This document shows positions 37,308 through 50,100 of a stretch of 64,000 nt of DNA, one piece after another. The stretch spans positions 67,533,869 through 67,597,868 of the forward strand of contig NC_046683.1 of NCBI RefSeq assembly GCF_009870125.1. Direction: 5' to 3'. The notes below the pieces were generated by a model, which saw only the letters and a program-made list of their open reading frames with translations, made no database searches and was not told the origin of the DNA. Position 1 is the first letter of the stretch, and every line of letters begins with the position of its first letter. The position numbers and the translations under genes are program-made. The DNA is from Drosophila pseudoobscura (Eukaryota > Arthropoda > Insecta > Diptera > Drosophilidae).

Positions 37308-40300
37308 TAAGTGGATTTGATGCCGAACGACAGTCTGGGTCCCCACGATCCTGGTGCGGATCGGGGTGCGGCATGTCTTGTCGTGATCGGCAGAGTCCTG
37401 CCAATCGACTGCAATCGTAAAAAAGGACATCCACTCCTTCACGATTTTCGCAGAAAAACATGATGAAACCATCATTAAATTTGCCAAAAAGCGGCCTCAT
37501 TTTCGTAGTCGAGATTTTGATGCCGCTCGACAGTCGGGATCCTCGCGATCCTGGGAGTGTTGGTCCTTCACCGACCTGGCCCCATTTTTCTGAGATATAG
37601 CCTTCCGAAGATTGACATATCATTAAAATACTGGTTTCTTCGGCACGCTATATATCTGCTATACGGCAGCCGATGGGGCCGCGGCATGTCTTTTCGTGAT
37701 CGGCAGAGTCCTGCCAATCGACTGCAATCGGAAGAAAGGACATCCCTTCTTCACGATTTTCGCAAAAAAAGATGATGTAACCATCATTAAATTTGCCAAA
37801 AAGCGGCCTCATTTTCGTAGTCCAGATTTTGATGCCGCTCGACTGTCGGGATCCTCGCGATCCTGGGAGTGTTGGTCCTTCACCGACCTGGCCCCATTTT
37901 TCTGAGATATAGCCTTCGGAAGATTGACATATCATTAAAATACTGGTTTCTTCGGCACGCTATATCTCTGCTATACGGCAGCCGATTGGGGCCGCAGCAT
38001 GTCTTTTCGTGATCGGCAGAGTCCTGCCAATCGACTGCAATCGTTAAAAAGGTCATAAACTTCTTCACGATTTTCGCAAAAAGACATGATGTAACCATCA
38101 TTAAATTTGCCAAAAAGCGGTCTCATTTTCGTAGTCGAGATTTTGATGCCGCTCGACAGTCGGGAATCTCGCGATCCTGGGAGTGTTGGTCCTTCACCGA
38201 CCTGGCCCTATTTTTCTGAGATATAGCCTTCCGAAGATTGACATATCATTAAAATACTGGTTTCTTCGGCACGCTACATCTCTGCTATACGGCAGCCGAT
38301 GGGGCCGCGGCATGTCTTTTCGTGATCGGCAGAGTCCTGCCAATCGACTGCAATCGGAAGAAAGGACATCCCTTCTTCACGATTTTCGCAAAAAAAGATG
38401 ATGTAACCATCATTAAATTTGCCAAAAAGCGGCCTCATTTTCGTAGTCCAGATTTTGATGCCGCTCGACAGTCGGGATCCTCGCGATACTGGGAGTGTTG
38501 GTCCTTCACCGACCTGGCCCTATTTTTCTGAGATATAGCCTTCGGAAGATTGGCATATCATTAAAATAATGGTTTCTTCGGCATGCTATATCTCTGCTAT
38601 ACGGCAGCCGATTGGGGCCGCAGCATGTCTTTTCGTGATCGGCAGAGTCCTGCCAATCGACTTCAATCGGAAGAAAGGACAGAAACTTCTTCACGATTTT
38701 TGCAACAAAACATGATGTAACCATCATTAAATTTGCCATAAAGCGGTCTCATTTTCGTAGTCCAGATTTTGATGCCGCTCGACAGTCGGGATCCTCGCGA
38801 TCCTGGGAGTGTTGGTCCTCCACCGACCTGGCCCCATTTGTCTGAGATATAGCCTTCGGAAGATTGGCATATCATTAAACTACTGGTTTCTTCGGCACGC
38901 TATATCTCTGCTATACGGCAGCCGATTGGGGCCGCAGCATGTCTTTTCGTGATCGGCAGAGTCCTGCCAATCGACTGCAATCGGAAGAAAGGACATCCAC
39001 TTCTTCACGATTTTTGCAACAAAACATGATGTAACCATCATTAAATTTGCCAAAAAGCGGTCTCATTTTCGTAGTCCAGATTTTGATGCCGCTCGACAGT
39101 CGGGATCCTCGCGATACTGGGAGTGTTGGTCCTTCACCGACCTGGCCCTATTTTTCTGAGATATAGCCTTCCGAAGATTGGCATATCATTAAACTACTGG
39201 TTTCTTCGGCACGCTACATCTCTGCTATACGGCAGCCGATGGGGCCGCGGCATGTCTTTTCGTGATCGGCAGAGTCCTGCCAATCGACTGCAATCGGAAG
39301 AAAGGACATCCACTTCTTCACGATTTTCGCAAAAAAACATGATGTAACCATCATTAAATTTGCCAAAAAGCGGTCTCATTTTCGTAGTCCAGATTTTGAT
39401 GCCGCTCGACAGTCGGGATCCTCGCGATCCTGGGAGTGTTGGTCCTCCACCGACCTGGCCCCATTTGTCTGAGATATAGCCTTCGGAAGATTGGCATATC
39501 ATTAAACTACTGGTTTCTTCGGCACGCTATATCTCTGCTATACGGCAGCCGATTGGGGCCGCAGCATGTCTTTTCGTGATCGGCAGAGTCCTGCCAATCG
39601 ACTGCAATCGTTAAAAAGGTCATAAACTTCTTCACGATTTTCGCAAAAAGACATGATGTAACCATCATTAAATTTGCCAAAAAGCGGTCTCATTTTCGTA
39701 GTCGAGATTTTGATGCCGCTCGACAGTCGGGATCCTCGCGATCCTGGGAGTGTTGGTCCTTCACCGACCTGGCCCTATTTTTCTGAGATATAGCCTTCCG
39801 AAGATTGACATATCATTAAAATACTGGTTTCTTCGGCACGCTATATATCTGCTGTACGGCAGCCGATTGGGGCCGCAGCATGTCTTTTCGTGATCGGCAG
39901 AGTCCTGCCAATCGACTGCAATCGGAAGAAAGGACAGAAACTTCTTCACGATTTTTGCAACAAAACATGATGTAACCATCATTAAATTTGCCATAAAGCG
40001 GTCTCATTTTCGTAGTCCAGATTTTGATGCCGCTCGACAGTCGGGATCCTCGCGATCCTGGGAGTGTTGGTCCTCCACCGACCTGGCCCCATTTGTCTGA
40101 GATATAGCCTTCGGAAGATTGGCATATCATTAAACTACTGGTTTCTTCGGCACGCTATATCTCTGCTATACGGCAGCCGATTGGGGCCGCAGCATGTCTT
40201 TTCGTGATCGGCAGAGTCCTGCCAATCGACTGCAATCGGAAGAAAGGACATCCACTTCTTCACGATTTTTGCAACAAAACATGATGTAACCATCATTAAA

Positions 40301-42179
40301 TTTGCCAAAAAGCGGTCTCATTTTCGTAGTCCAGATTTTGATGCCGCTCGACAGTCGGGATCCTCGCGATACTGGGAGTGTTGGTCCTTCACCGACCTGG
40401 CCCTATTTTTCTGAGATATAGCCTTCCGAAGATTGGCATATCATTAAACTACTGGTTTCTTCGGCACGCTACATCTCTGCTATACGGCAGCCGATGGGAC
40501 CGCGGCATGTCTTTTCGTGATCGGCAGAGTCCTGCCAATCGACTGCAATCGGAAGAAAGGACATCCACTTCTTCACGATTTTCGCAACAAAACATGATGT
40601 AACCATCATTAAATTTGCCAAAAAGCGGTCTCATTTTCGTAGTCGAGATTTTGATGCCGCTCGACAGACGGGATCCTCGCGATCCTGGGCGTGTTGGTCC
40701 TTCACCGACCTGGCTCTATTTTTCTGAGATATAGCCTTCCGAAGGTTGACATATCATTAAAATACTGGTTTCTTCGGCACGCTACATCTCTGCTATACGG
40801 CAGGCGATGGGGCCGCGGCATGTCTTTTCGTGATCGGCAGAGTCCTGCCAATCGACTGCAATCGGAAGAAAGGACATCCCTTCTTCACGATTTTCGCAAA
40901 AAAAGATGATGTAACCATCATTAAATTTGACAAAAAGCGGCCTCATTTTCGTAGTCCAGATTTTGATGCCGCTCGACTGTCGGGATCCTCGCGATCCTGG
41001 GAGTGTTGGTCCTTCACCGACCTGGCCCTATTTTTCTGAGATATAGCCATTCGGAAGATTGGCGTATCATTAAACTACTGGTTTCTTCGGCACGCTATAT
41101 ATCTGCTATACGGCAGCCAATGGGGCCGCGGCATGTCTTTTCGTGATCGGCAGAGTCCTGCCAATCGACTGCAATCGGAAGAAAGGACATCCACTTCTTC
41201 ACGATTTTCGCAACAAAACATGATGTAACCATCATTAAATTTGCCAAAAAGCGGCCTCATTTTCGTAGTCCAGATTTTGATGCCGCTCGACAGTCGGGAT
41301 CCTCGCGATCCTGGGAGTGTTGGTCCTTCACCGACCTGGCCCTATTTTTCTGAGATATAGCCTTCCGAAGATTGACATATCATTAAAATACTGGTTTCTT
41401 CGGCACGCTATATATCTGCTGTACGGCAGCCGATTGGGGCCGCAGCATGTCTTTTCGTGATCGGCAGAGTCCTGCCAATCGACTTCAATCGGAAGAAAGG
41501 ACAGAAACTTCTTCACGATTTTTGCAACAAAACATGATGTAACCATCATTAAATTTGCCATAAAGCGGTCTCATTTTCGTAGTCCAGATTTTGATGCCGC
41601 TCGACAGTCGGGATCCTCGCGATCCTGGGAGTGTTGGTCCTCCACCGACCTGGCCCCATTTGTCTGAGATATAGCCTTCGGAAGATTGGCATATCATTAA
41701 ACTACTGGTTTCTTCGGCACGCTATATCTCTGCTATACGGCAGCCGATTGGGGCCGCAGCATGTCTTTTCGTGATCGGCAGAGTCCTGCCAATCGACTGC
41801 AATCGTAAAAAAGGACAGAAACTTCTTCACGATTTTCGCAACAAAACATGATGTAACCATCATTAAATTTGCCAAAAAGCGGCCTCATTGTCGTAGTCGA
41901 GATTTTGATGCCGCTCGACAGTCGGGATCCTCGCGATCCTGGAAGTGTTGGTCCTTCACCGACCTGGCCCTATTTTTCTGAGATATAGCCTTCCGAAGAT
42001 TGACATATCATTAAACTACTGGTTTCTTCGGCACGCTATATCTCTGCTGTACGGCAGCCGATTGGGGCCGCAGCATGTCTTTTCGTGATCGGCAGAGTCC
42101 TGCCAATCGACTGCAATCGTTAAAAAGGTCATAAACTTCTTCACGATTTTCGCAACAAAACATGATGTAACCATCATTA

Positions 42180-45100
42180 AATTTGCCAAAAAGCGGTCTA
42201 ATTTTCGTAGTCGAGATTTTGATGCCGCTCGACAGTCGGGATCCTCGCGATCCTGGGAGTGTTGGTCCTCCACCGACCTGGCCCCATTTGTCTGAGATAT
42301 AGCCTTCGGAAGATTGGCATATCATTAAACTACTGGTTTCTTCGGCACGCTATATCTCTGCTATACGGCAGCCGATTGGGGCCGCAGCATGTCTTTTCGT
42401 GATCGGCAGAGTCCTGCCAATCGACTGCAATCGTTAAAAAGGTCATAAACTTCTTCACGATTTTCGCAAAAAGACATGATGTAACCATCATTAAATTTGC
42501 TAAAAAGCGGTCTCATTTTCGTAGTCGAGATTTTGATGCCGCTCGACAGTCGGGATCCTCGCGATCCTGGGAGTGTTGGTCCTTCACCGACCTGGCGCTA
42601 ATTTTCTGAGATATAGCCTTCCGAAGATTGGCATATCATTAAACTACTGGTTTCTTCGGCACGCTACATCTCTGCTATACGGCAGCCGATGGGGCCGCGG
42701 CATGTCTTTTCGTGATCGGCAGAGTCCTGCCAATCGACTGCAATCGGAAGAAAGGACATCCACTTCTTCACGATTTTCGCAAAACACATGATGTAACCAT
42801 CATTAAATTTGCCAAAAAGCGGCCTAATTTTCGTAGTCGAGATTTTGATGCAGCTCGACAGTCGGGATCCTCGTGATCCTGGGAGTGTTGGTCCTTCACC
42901 GACCTGGCGCTATTTTTCTGAGATATAGCCTTCCGAAGATTGGCATATCATTAAACTACTGGTTTCTTCGGCACGCTATATCTCTGCTATACGGCAGCCG
43001 ATTGGGGCCGCGGCATGTCTTTTCGTGATCGGCAGAGTCCTGCCAATCGACTGCAATCGGAAGAAAGGACAGAAACCTCTTCACGATTTTTGCAACAAAA
43101 CATGATGTAACCATCATTAAATTTGCCAAAAAGCGGCCTCATTTTCGTAGTCGAGATTTTGATGCCGCTCGACAGTCGGGATCCTCGCGATCCTGGAAGT
43201 GTTGGTCCTTCACCGACCTGGCCCTATTTTTCTGAGATATAGCCTTCCGAAGATTGACATATCATTAAAATACTGGTTTCTTCGGCACGCTATATCTCTG
43301 CTATACGGCAGCCGATTGGGGCCACAGCATGTCTTTTCGTGATCGGCAGAGTCCTGCCAATCGACTGCAATCGGAAGAAAGAACATAAACTTCTTCACGA
43401 TTTTCGCAAAAAAACATGATGTAACCATCATTAAATTTGCCAAAAAGCGGCCTAATTTTCGTAGTCGAGATTTTGATGCAGCTCGACAGTCGGGATCCTC
43501 GTGATCCTGGGAGTGTTGGTCCTTCACCGACCTGGCGCTATTTTTCTGAGATATAGCCTTCCGAAGATTGGCATATCATTAAACTACTGGTTTCTTCTGC
43601 ACGCTATATCTCTGCTATACGGCAGCCGATGGGGCCGCGGCATGTCTTTTCGTGATCGGCAGAGTCCTGCCAATCGACTGCAATCGGAAGAAAGGACATC
43701 CACTTCTTCACGATTTTCGCAAAAAAACATGATGTAACCATCATTAAATTTGCCAAAAATCGGCCTCATTTTCGAAGTCGAGATTTTGATGCCGCTCGAC
43801 AGTCGGGATCCTCGTGATCCTGGGAGTGTTGGTCCTTCACCGACCTGGCCCTATTTGTCTGAGAAATAGCCTTCGGAAGATTGGCATATCATTAAACTAC
43901 TGGTTTCTTCGGCACGCTATATCTCTGCTATACGGCAGCCGATTGGGGCCGCAGCATGTCTTTTCGTGATCGGCAGACTCCTGCCAATCGACTGCAATCG
44001 GAAGAAAGGACATAAACTTCTTCACGATTTTCGCAAAAAAAACATGATGTAACCATCATTAAATTTGCCAAAAAGCAGATTTTGATGCTGCTCGACAATC
44101 GGGATCCTCGTGATCCTGGGAGTGTTGGTCCTTCACCGACCTGGCCCTATTTTTCTGAGATATAGCCTTCGGAAGATTGGCATATCATTAAACTACTGGT
44201 TTCTTCGGCACGCTATATCTCTGCTATACGGCAGCCGATTGGGGCCGCAGCATGTCTTTTCGTGATCGGCAGAGTCCTGCCAATCGACTGCAATCGGAAG
44301 AAAGGACAGAAACTTCTTCACGATTTTTGCAACAAAACATGATGTAACCATCATTAAATTTGCCAAAAAGCGGCCTCATTTTTGTAGTCGAGATTTTGAT
44401 GCCGCTCGACAGTCGGGATCCTCGCGATCCTGGGAGTGTTGGTATTCGACGGACCTGGCCCTATTTGTCTGAGATATAGCCTTCGGAAAATTGGCATATC
44501 ATTAAAATACTGGTTTCTTCGGCACGCTATATCTCTGCTATACGGCAGCCGATTGGGGCCGCAGCATGTCTTTTCGTGATCGGCAGTGTCCTGCCAATCG
44601 ACTGCAATCGTAAAAAAGGACAGAAACTTCTTCACGATTTTTGCAACAAAACATGATGTAACCGTCATTAAATTTGCCATAAAGCGGTCTCATTTTCGTA
44701 GTCCAGATTTTGATGCCGCTCGACAGTCGGGATCCTCGCGATCCTGGGAGTGTTGGTCCTCCACTGACCTGGCGCTATTTTTCTGAGATATAGCCTTCGG
44801 AAGATTTTCATATCATTAAAATACTGGTTTCTTCGGCACGCTATATCTCTGCTATACGGCAGCCGATTGGGGCCACAGCATGTCTTTTCGTGATCGGCAG
44901 AGTCCTGCCAATCGACTGAAATCGGAAGCAAGGACATAAACTTCTTCACGATTTTCGCAAAAAAACATGATGTAACCATCATTAAATTTGCCAAAAAGCG
45001 GCCTCATTTTCGTATTCGAGATTTTGATGCCGCTCGACAGTCGGGATCCTCGCGATCCTGGGAGTGTTGGTCCTTCACCGACCTGGCCCCATTTTTCTGA

Positions 45101-46860
45101 GATATAGCCTTCGGAAGATTGGCATATCATTAAAATACTCGTTTCTTCGGCACGCTATATCTCTGCTATACGGCAGCCGATTGGGGCCGCAGCATGTCTT
45201 TTCGTGATCGGCAGAGTCCTACCAATCGACTGCAATCGGAAAAAAGGACATCCACTTTTTCACGATTTTCGCAAAAAAACATGATGAAACCATCACTAAA
45301 TTTGCCAAAAAGCGGCCTCATTTTCGTAGTCCAGATTTTGATGCCGCTCGACAGTCGGGATCCTCGCGATCCTGGGAGTGTTGCTCCTTCACCGACCTGG
45401 CCCCATTTGTCTGAGATATAGCCTTCGGAAGATTGGCATATCAATAAAAAACTGGTTTCTTCGGCACGCTATATCTCTGCTATACGGCAGCCGATGGGGC
45501 CGCGGCATGTCTTTTCGTGATCGGCAGAGTCCTGCCAAACGACTGCAATCGTAAAAAAGGACATCCACTCCTTCACGATTTTCGCAGAAAAACATGATGT
45601 AACCATCATTAAATTTGCCAAAAATCGGCCTCATTTTCGAAGTCGAGATTTTGATGCCGCTCGACAGTCGGGATCCTCGTGATCCTGGGAGTGTTGGTCC
45701 TTCACCGACCTGGCCCTATTTGTCTGAGAAATAGCCTTCGGAAGATTGGCATATCATTAAACTACTGGTTTCTTCGGCACGCTATATCTCTGCTATACGG
45801 CAGCCGATTGGGGCCGCAGCATGTCTTTTCGTGATCGGCAGACTCCTGCCAATCGACTGCAATCGGAAGAAAGGACATAAACTTCTTCACGATTTTCGCA
45901 AAAAAAACATGATGTAACCATCATTAAATTTGCCAAAAAGCAGATTTTGATGCTGCTCGACAATCGGGATCCTCGTGATCCTGGGAGTGTTGGTCCTTCA
46001 CCGACCTGGCCCTATTTTTCTGAGATATAGCCTTCGGAAGATTGGCATATCATTAAACTACTGGTTTCTTCGGCACGCTATATCTCTGCTATACGGCAGC
46101 CGATTGGGGCCGCAGCATGTCTTTTCGTGATCGGCAGAGTCCTGCCAATCGACTGCAATCGGAAGAAAGGACAGAAACTTCTTCACGATTTTTGCAACAA
46201 AACATGATGTAACCATCATTAAATTTGCCAAAAAGCGGCCTCATTTTCGTAGTCGAGATTTTGATGCCGCTCGACAGTCGGGATCCTCGCGATCCTGGGA
46301 GTGTTGGTATTCGACGGACCTGGCCCTATTTGTCTGAGATATAGCCTTCGGAAGATTGGCATATCATTAAAATACTGGTTTCTTCGGCACGCTATATCTC
46401 TGCTATACGGCAGCCGATTGGGGCCGCGGCATGTCTTTTCGTGATCGGCAGAGTCCTGCCAAACGACTGCAATCGTAAAAAAGGACATCCACTCCTTCAC
46501 GATTTTCGCAGAAAAACATGATGAAACCATCATTAAATTTGCCAAAAAGCGGCCTCATTTTCGTAGTCCAGATTTTGATGCCGCTCGACAGTCGGGATCC
46601 TCGCGATCCTGGGAGTCTTGCTCCTTCACCGACCTGGCCATATTTTTCAGAGATATAGCCTTCCGAAGGTTGGCATATCATTAAAATACTGGTTTCTTCG
46701 GCACGCTATATCTCTGCTATACGGCAGCCGATGGGGCCGCGGCATGCCTTTTCGTGATAGGCAGAGTCCTGCCAATCGACTGCAGTCGTAAAAAAAACAT
46801 CCACCCCTTCACGATTTTCGCAAAAAAACATGATGAAACCATCATTAAATTTGCCAAAAG
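42180..46860. repeat. Satellite segmental duplication, block A
   Basis: From about 42180 to 46420 this block recurs almost base for base 4981 bp to the right, and from about 46430 to 46860 it recurs 5922 bp to the right. One visible difference in the first part is GAACAT at 43381 against GGACAT at 48362. The change of offset, 941 bp or three monomers, shows that the two blocks differ by an internal gain or loss. Confidence 0.85.
43760..46420. repeat. 1865-bp (six-monomer) higher-order repeat in block A, about 1.4 units
   Basis: The marker AAATCGGCCTCATTTTCGAA occurs at about 43757 and again 1865 bp later; a monomer with a 19-bp deletion (AAAAGCAGATTTTGATGCTG) occurs at about 44075 and 45940, also 1865 bp apart. 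Intervening monomers match in order. Confidence 0.82.
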
Positions 46861-47160
46861 CGGTCTCATTTTCGTAGTCCAGATTTTGATGCCGCTCGAC
46901 AGTCGGGATCCTCGCGATCCTGGGAGTGTTGGTCCTCCACCGACCTGGCCGCATTTGTCTGAGATATAGCCTTCGGAAGATTGGCATATCATTAAACTAC
47001 TGGTTTCTTCGGCACGCTATATCTCTGCTATACGGCAGCCGATTGGGGCCGCAGCATGTCTTTTCGTGATCGGCAGAGTCCTGCCAATCGACTGCAATCG
47101 TTAAAAAGGTCATAAACTTCTTCACGATTTTCGCAAAAAGACATGATGTAACCATCATTA

Positions 47161-50100
47161 AATTTGCCAAAAAGCGGTCTAATTTTCGTAGTCGAGATTT
47201 TGATGCCGCTCGACAGTCGGGATCCTCGCGATCCTGGGAGTGTTGGTCCTCCACCGACCTGGCCCCATTTGTCTGAGATATAGCCTTCGGAAGATTGGCA
47301 TATCATTAAACTACTGGTTTCTTCGGCACGCTATATCTCTGCTATACGGCAGCCGATTGGGGCCGCAGCATGTCTTTTCGTGATCGGCAGAGTCCTGCCA
47401 ATCGACTGCAATCGTTAAAAAGGTCATAAACTTCTTCACGATTTTCGCAAAAAGACATGATGTAACCATCATTAAATTTGCTAAAAAGCGGTCTCATTTT
47501 CGTAGTCGAGATTTTGATGCCGCTCGACAGTCGGGATCCTCGCGATCCTGGGAGTGTTGGTCCTTCACCGACCTGGCGCTAATTTTCTGAGATATAGCCT
47601 TCCGAAGATTGGCATATCATTAAACTACTGGTTTCTTCGGCACGCTACATCTCTGCTATACGGCAGCCGATGGGGCCGCGGCATGTCTTTTCGTGATCGG
47701 CAGAGTCCTGCCAATCGACTGCAATCGGAAGAAAGGACATCCACTTCTTCACGATTTTCGCAAAACACATGATGTAACCATCATTAAATTTGCCAAAAAG
47801 CGGCCTAATTTTCGTAGTCGAGATTTTGATGCAGCTCGACAGTCGGGATCCTCGTGATCCTGGGAGTGTTGGTCCTTCACCGACCTGGCGCTATTTTTCT
47901 GAGATATAGCCTTCCGAAGATTGGCATATCATTAAACTACTGGTTTCTTCGGCACGCTATATCTCTGCTATACGGCAGCCGATTGGGGCCGCGGCATGTC
48001 TTTTCGTGATCGGCAGAGTCCTGCCAATCGACTGCAATCGGAAGAAAGGACAGAAACCTCTTCACGATTTTTGCAACAAAACATGATGTAACCATCATTA
48101 AATTTGCCAAAAAGCGGCCTCATTTTCGTAGTCGAGATTTTGATGCCGCTCGACAGTCGGGATCCTCGCGATCCTGGAAGTGTTGGTCCTTCACCGACCT
48201 GGCCCTATTTTTCTGAGATATAGCCTTCCGAAGATTGACATATCATTAAAATACTGGTTTCTTCGGCACGCTATATCTCTGCTATACGGCAGCCGATTGG
48301 GGCCACAGCATGTCTTTTCGTGATCGGCAGAGTCCTGCCAATCGACTGCAATCGGAAGAAAGGACATAAACTTCTTCACGATTTTCGCAAAAAAACATGA
48401 TGTAACCATCATTAAATTTGCCAAAAAGCGGCCTAATTTTCGTAGTCGAGATTTTGATGCAGCTCGACAGTCGGGATCCTCGTGATCCTGGGAGTGTTGG
48501 TCCTTCACCGACCTGGCGCTATTTTTCTGAGATATAGCCTTCCGAAGATTGGCATATCATTAAACTACTGGTTTCTTCTGCACGCTATATCTCTGCTATA
48601 CGGCAGCCGATGGGGCCGCGGCATGTCTTTTCGTGATCGGCAGAGTCCTGCCAATCGACTGCAATCGGAAGAAAGGACATCCACTTCTTCACGATTTTCG
48701 CAAAAAAACATGATGTAACCATCATTAAATTTGCCAAAAATCGGCCTCATTTTCGAAGTCGAGATTTTGATGCCGCTCGACAGTCGGGATCCTCGTGATC
48801 CTGGGAGTGTTGGTCCTTCACCGACCTGGCCCTATTTGTCTGAGAAATAGCCTTCGGAAGATTGGCATATCATTAAACTACTGGTTTCTTCGGCACGCTA
48901 TATCTCTGCTATACGGCAGCCGATTGGGGCCGCAGCATGTCTTTTCGTGATCGGCAGACTCCTGCCAATCGACTGCAATCGGAAGAAAGGACATAAACTT
49001 CTTCACGATTTTCGCAAAAAAAACATGATGTAACCATCATTAAATTTGCCAAAAAGCAGATTTTGATGCTGCTCGACAATCGGGATCCTCGTGATCCTGG
49101 GAGTGTTGGTCCTTCACCGACCTGGCCCTATTTTTCTGAGATATAGCCTTCGGAAGATTGGCATATCATTAAACTACTGGTTTCTTCGGCACGCTATATC
49201 TCTGCTATACGGCAGCCGATTGGGGCCGCAGCATGTCTTTTCGTGATCGGCAGAGTCCTGCCAATCGACTGCAATCGGAAGAAAGGACAGAAACTTCTTC
49301 ACGATTTTTGCAACAAAACATGATGTAACCATCATTAAATTTGCCAAAAAGCGGCCTCATTTTCGTAGTCGAGATTTTGATGCCGCTCGACAGTCGGGAT
49401 CCTCGCGATCCTGGGAGTGTTGGTATTCGACGGACCTGGCCCTATTTGTCTGAGATATAGCCTTCGGAAGATTGGCATATCATTAAAATACTGGTTTCTT
49501 CGGCACGCTATATCTCTGCTATACGGCAGCCGATTGGGGCCGCAGCATGTCTTTTCGTGATCGGCAGTGTCCTGCCAATCGACTGCAATCGTAAAAAAGG
49601 ACAGAAACTTCTTCACGATTTTTGCAACAAAACATGATGTAACCGTCATTAAATTTGCCATAAAGCGGTCTCATTTTCGTAGTCCAGATTTTGATGCCGC
49701 TCGACAGTCGGGATCCTCGCGATCCTGGGAGTGTTGGTCCTCCACTGACCTGGCGCTATTTTTCTGAGATATAGCCTTCGGAAGATTTTCATATCATTAA
49801 AATACTGGTTTCTTCGGCACGCTATATCTCTGCTATACGGCAGCCGATTGGGGCCACAGCATGTCTTTTCGTGATCGGCAGAGTCCTGCCAATCGACTGA
49901 AATCGGAAGCAAGGACATAAACTTCTTCACGATTTTCGCAAAAAAACATGATGTAACCATCATTAAATTTGCCAAAAAGCGGCCTCATTTTCGTATTCGA
50001 GATTTTGATGCCGCTCGACAGTCGGGATCCTCGCGATCCTGGGAGTGTTGGTCCTTCACCGACCTGGCCCCATTTTTCTGAGATATAGCCTTCGGAAGAT

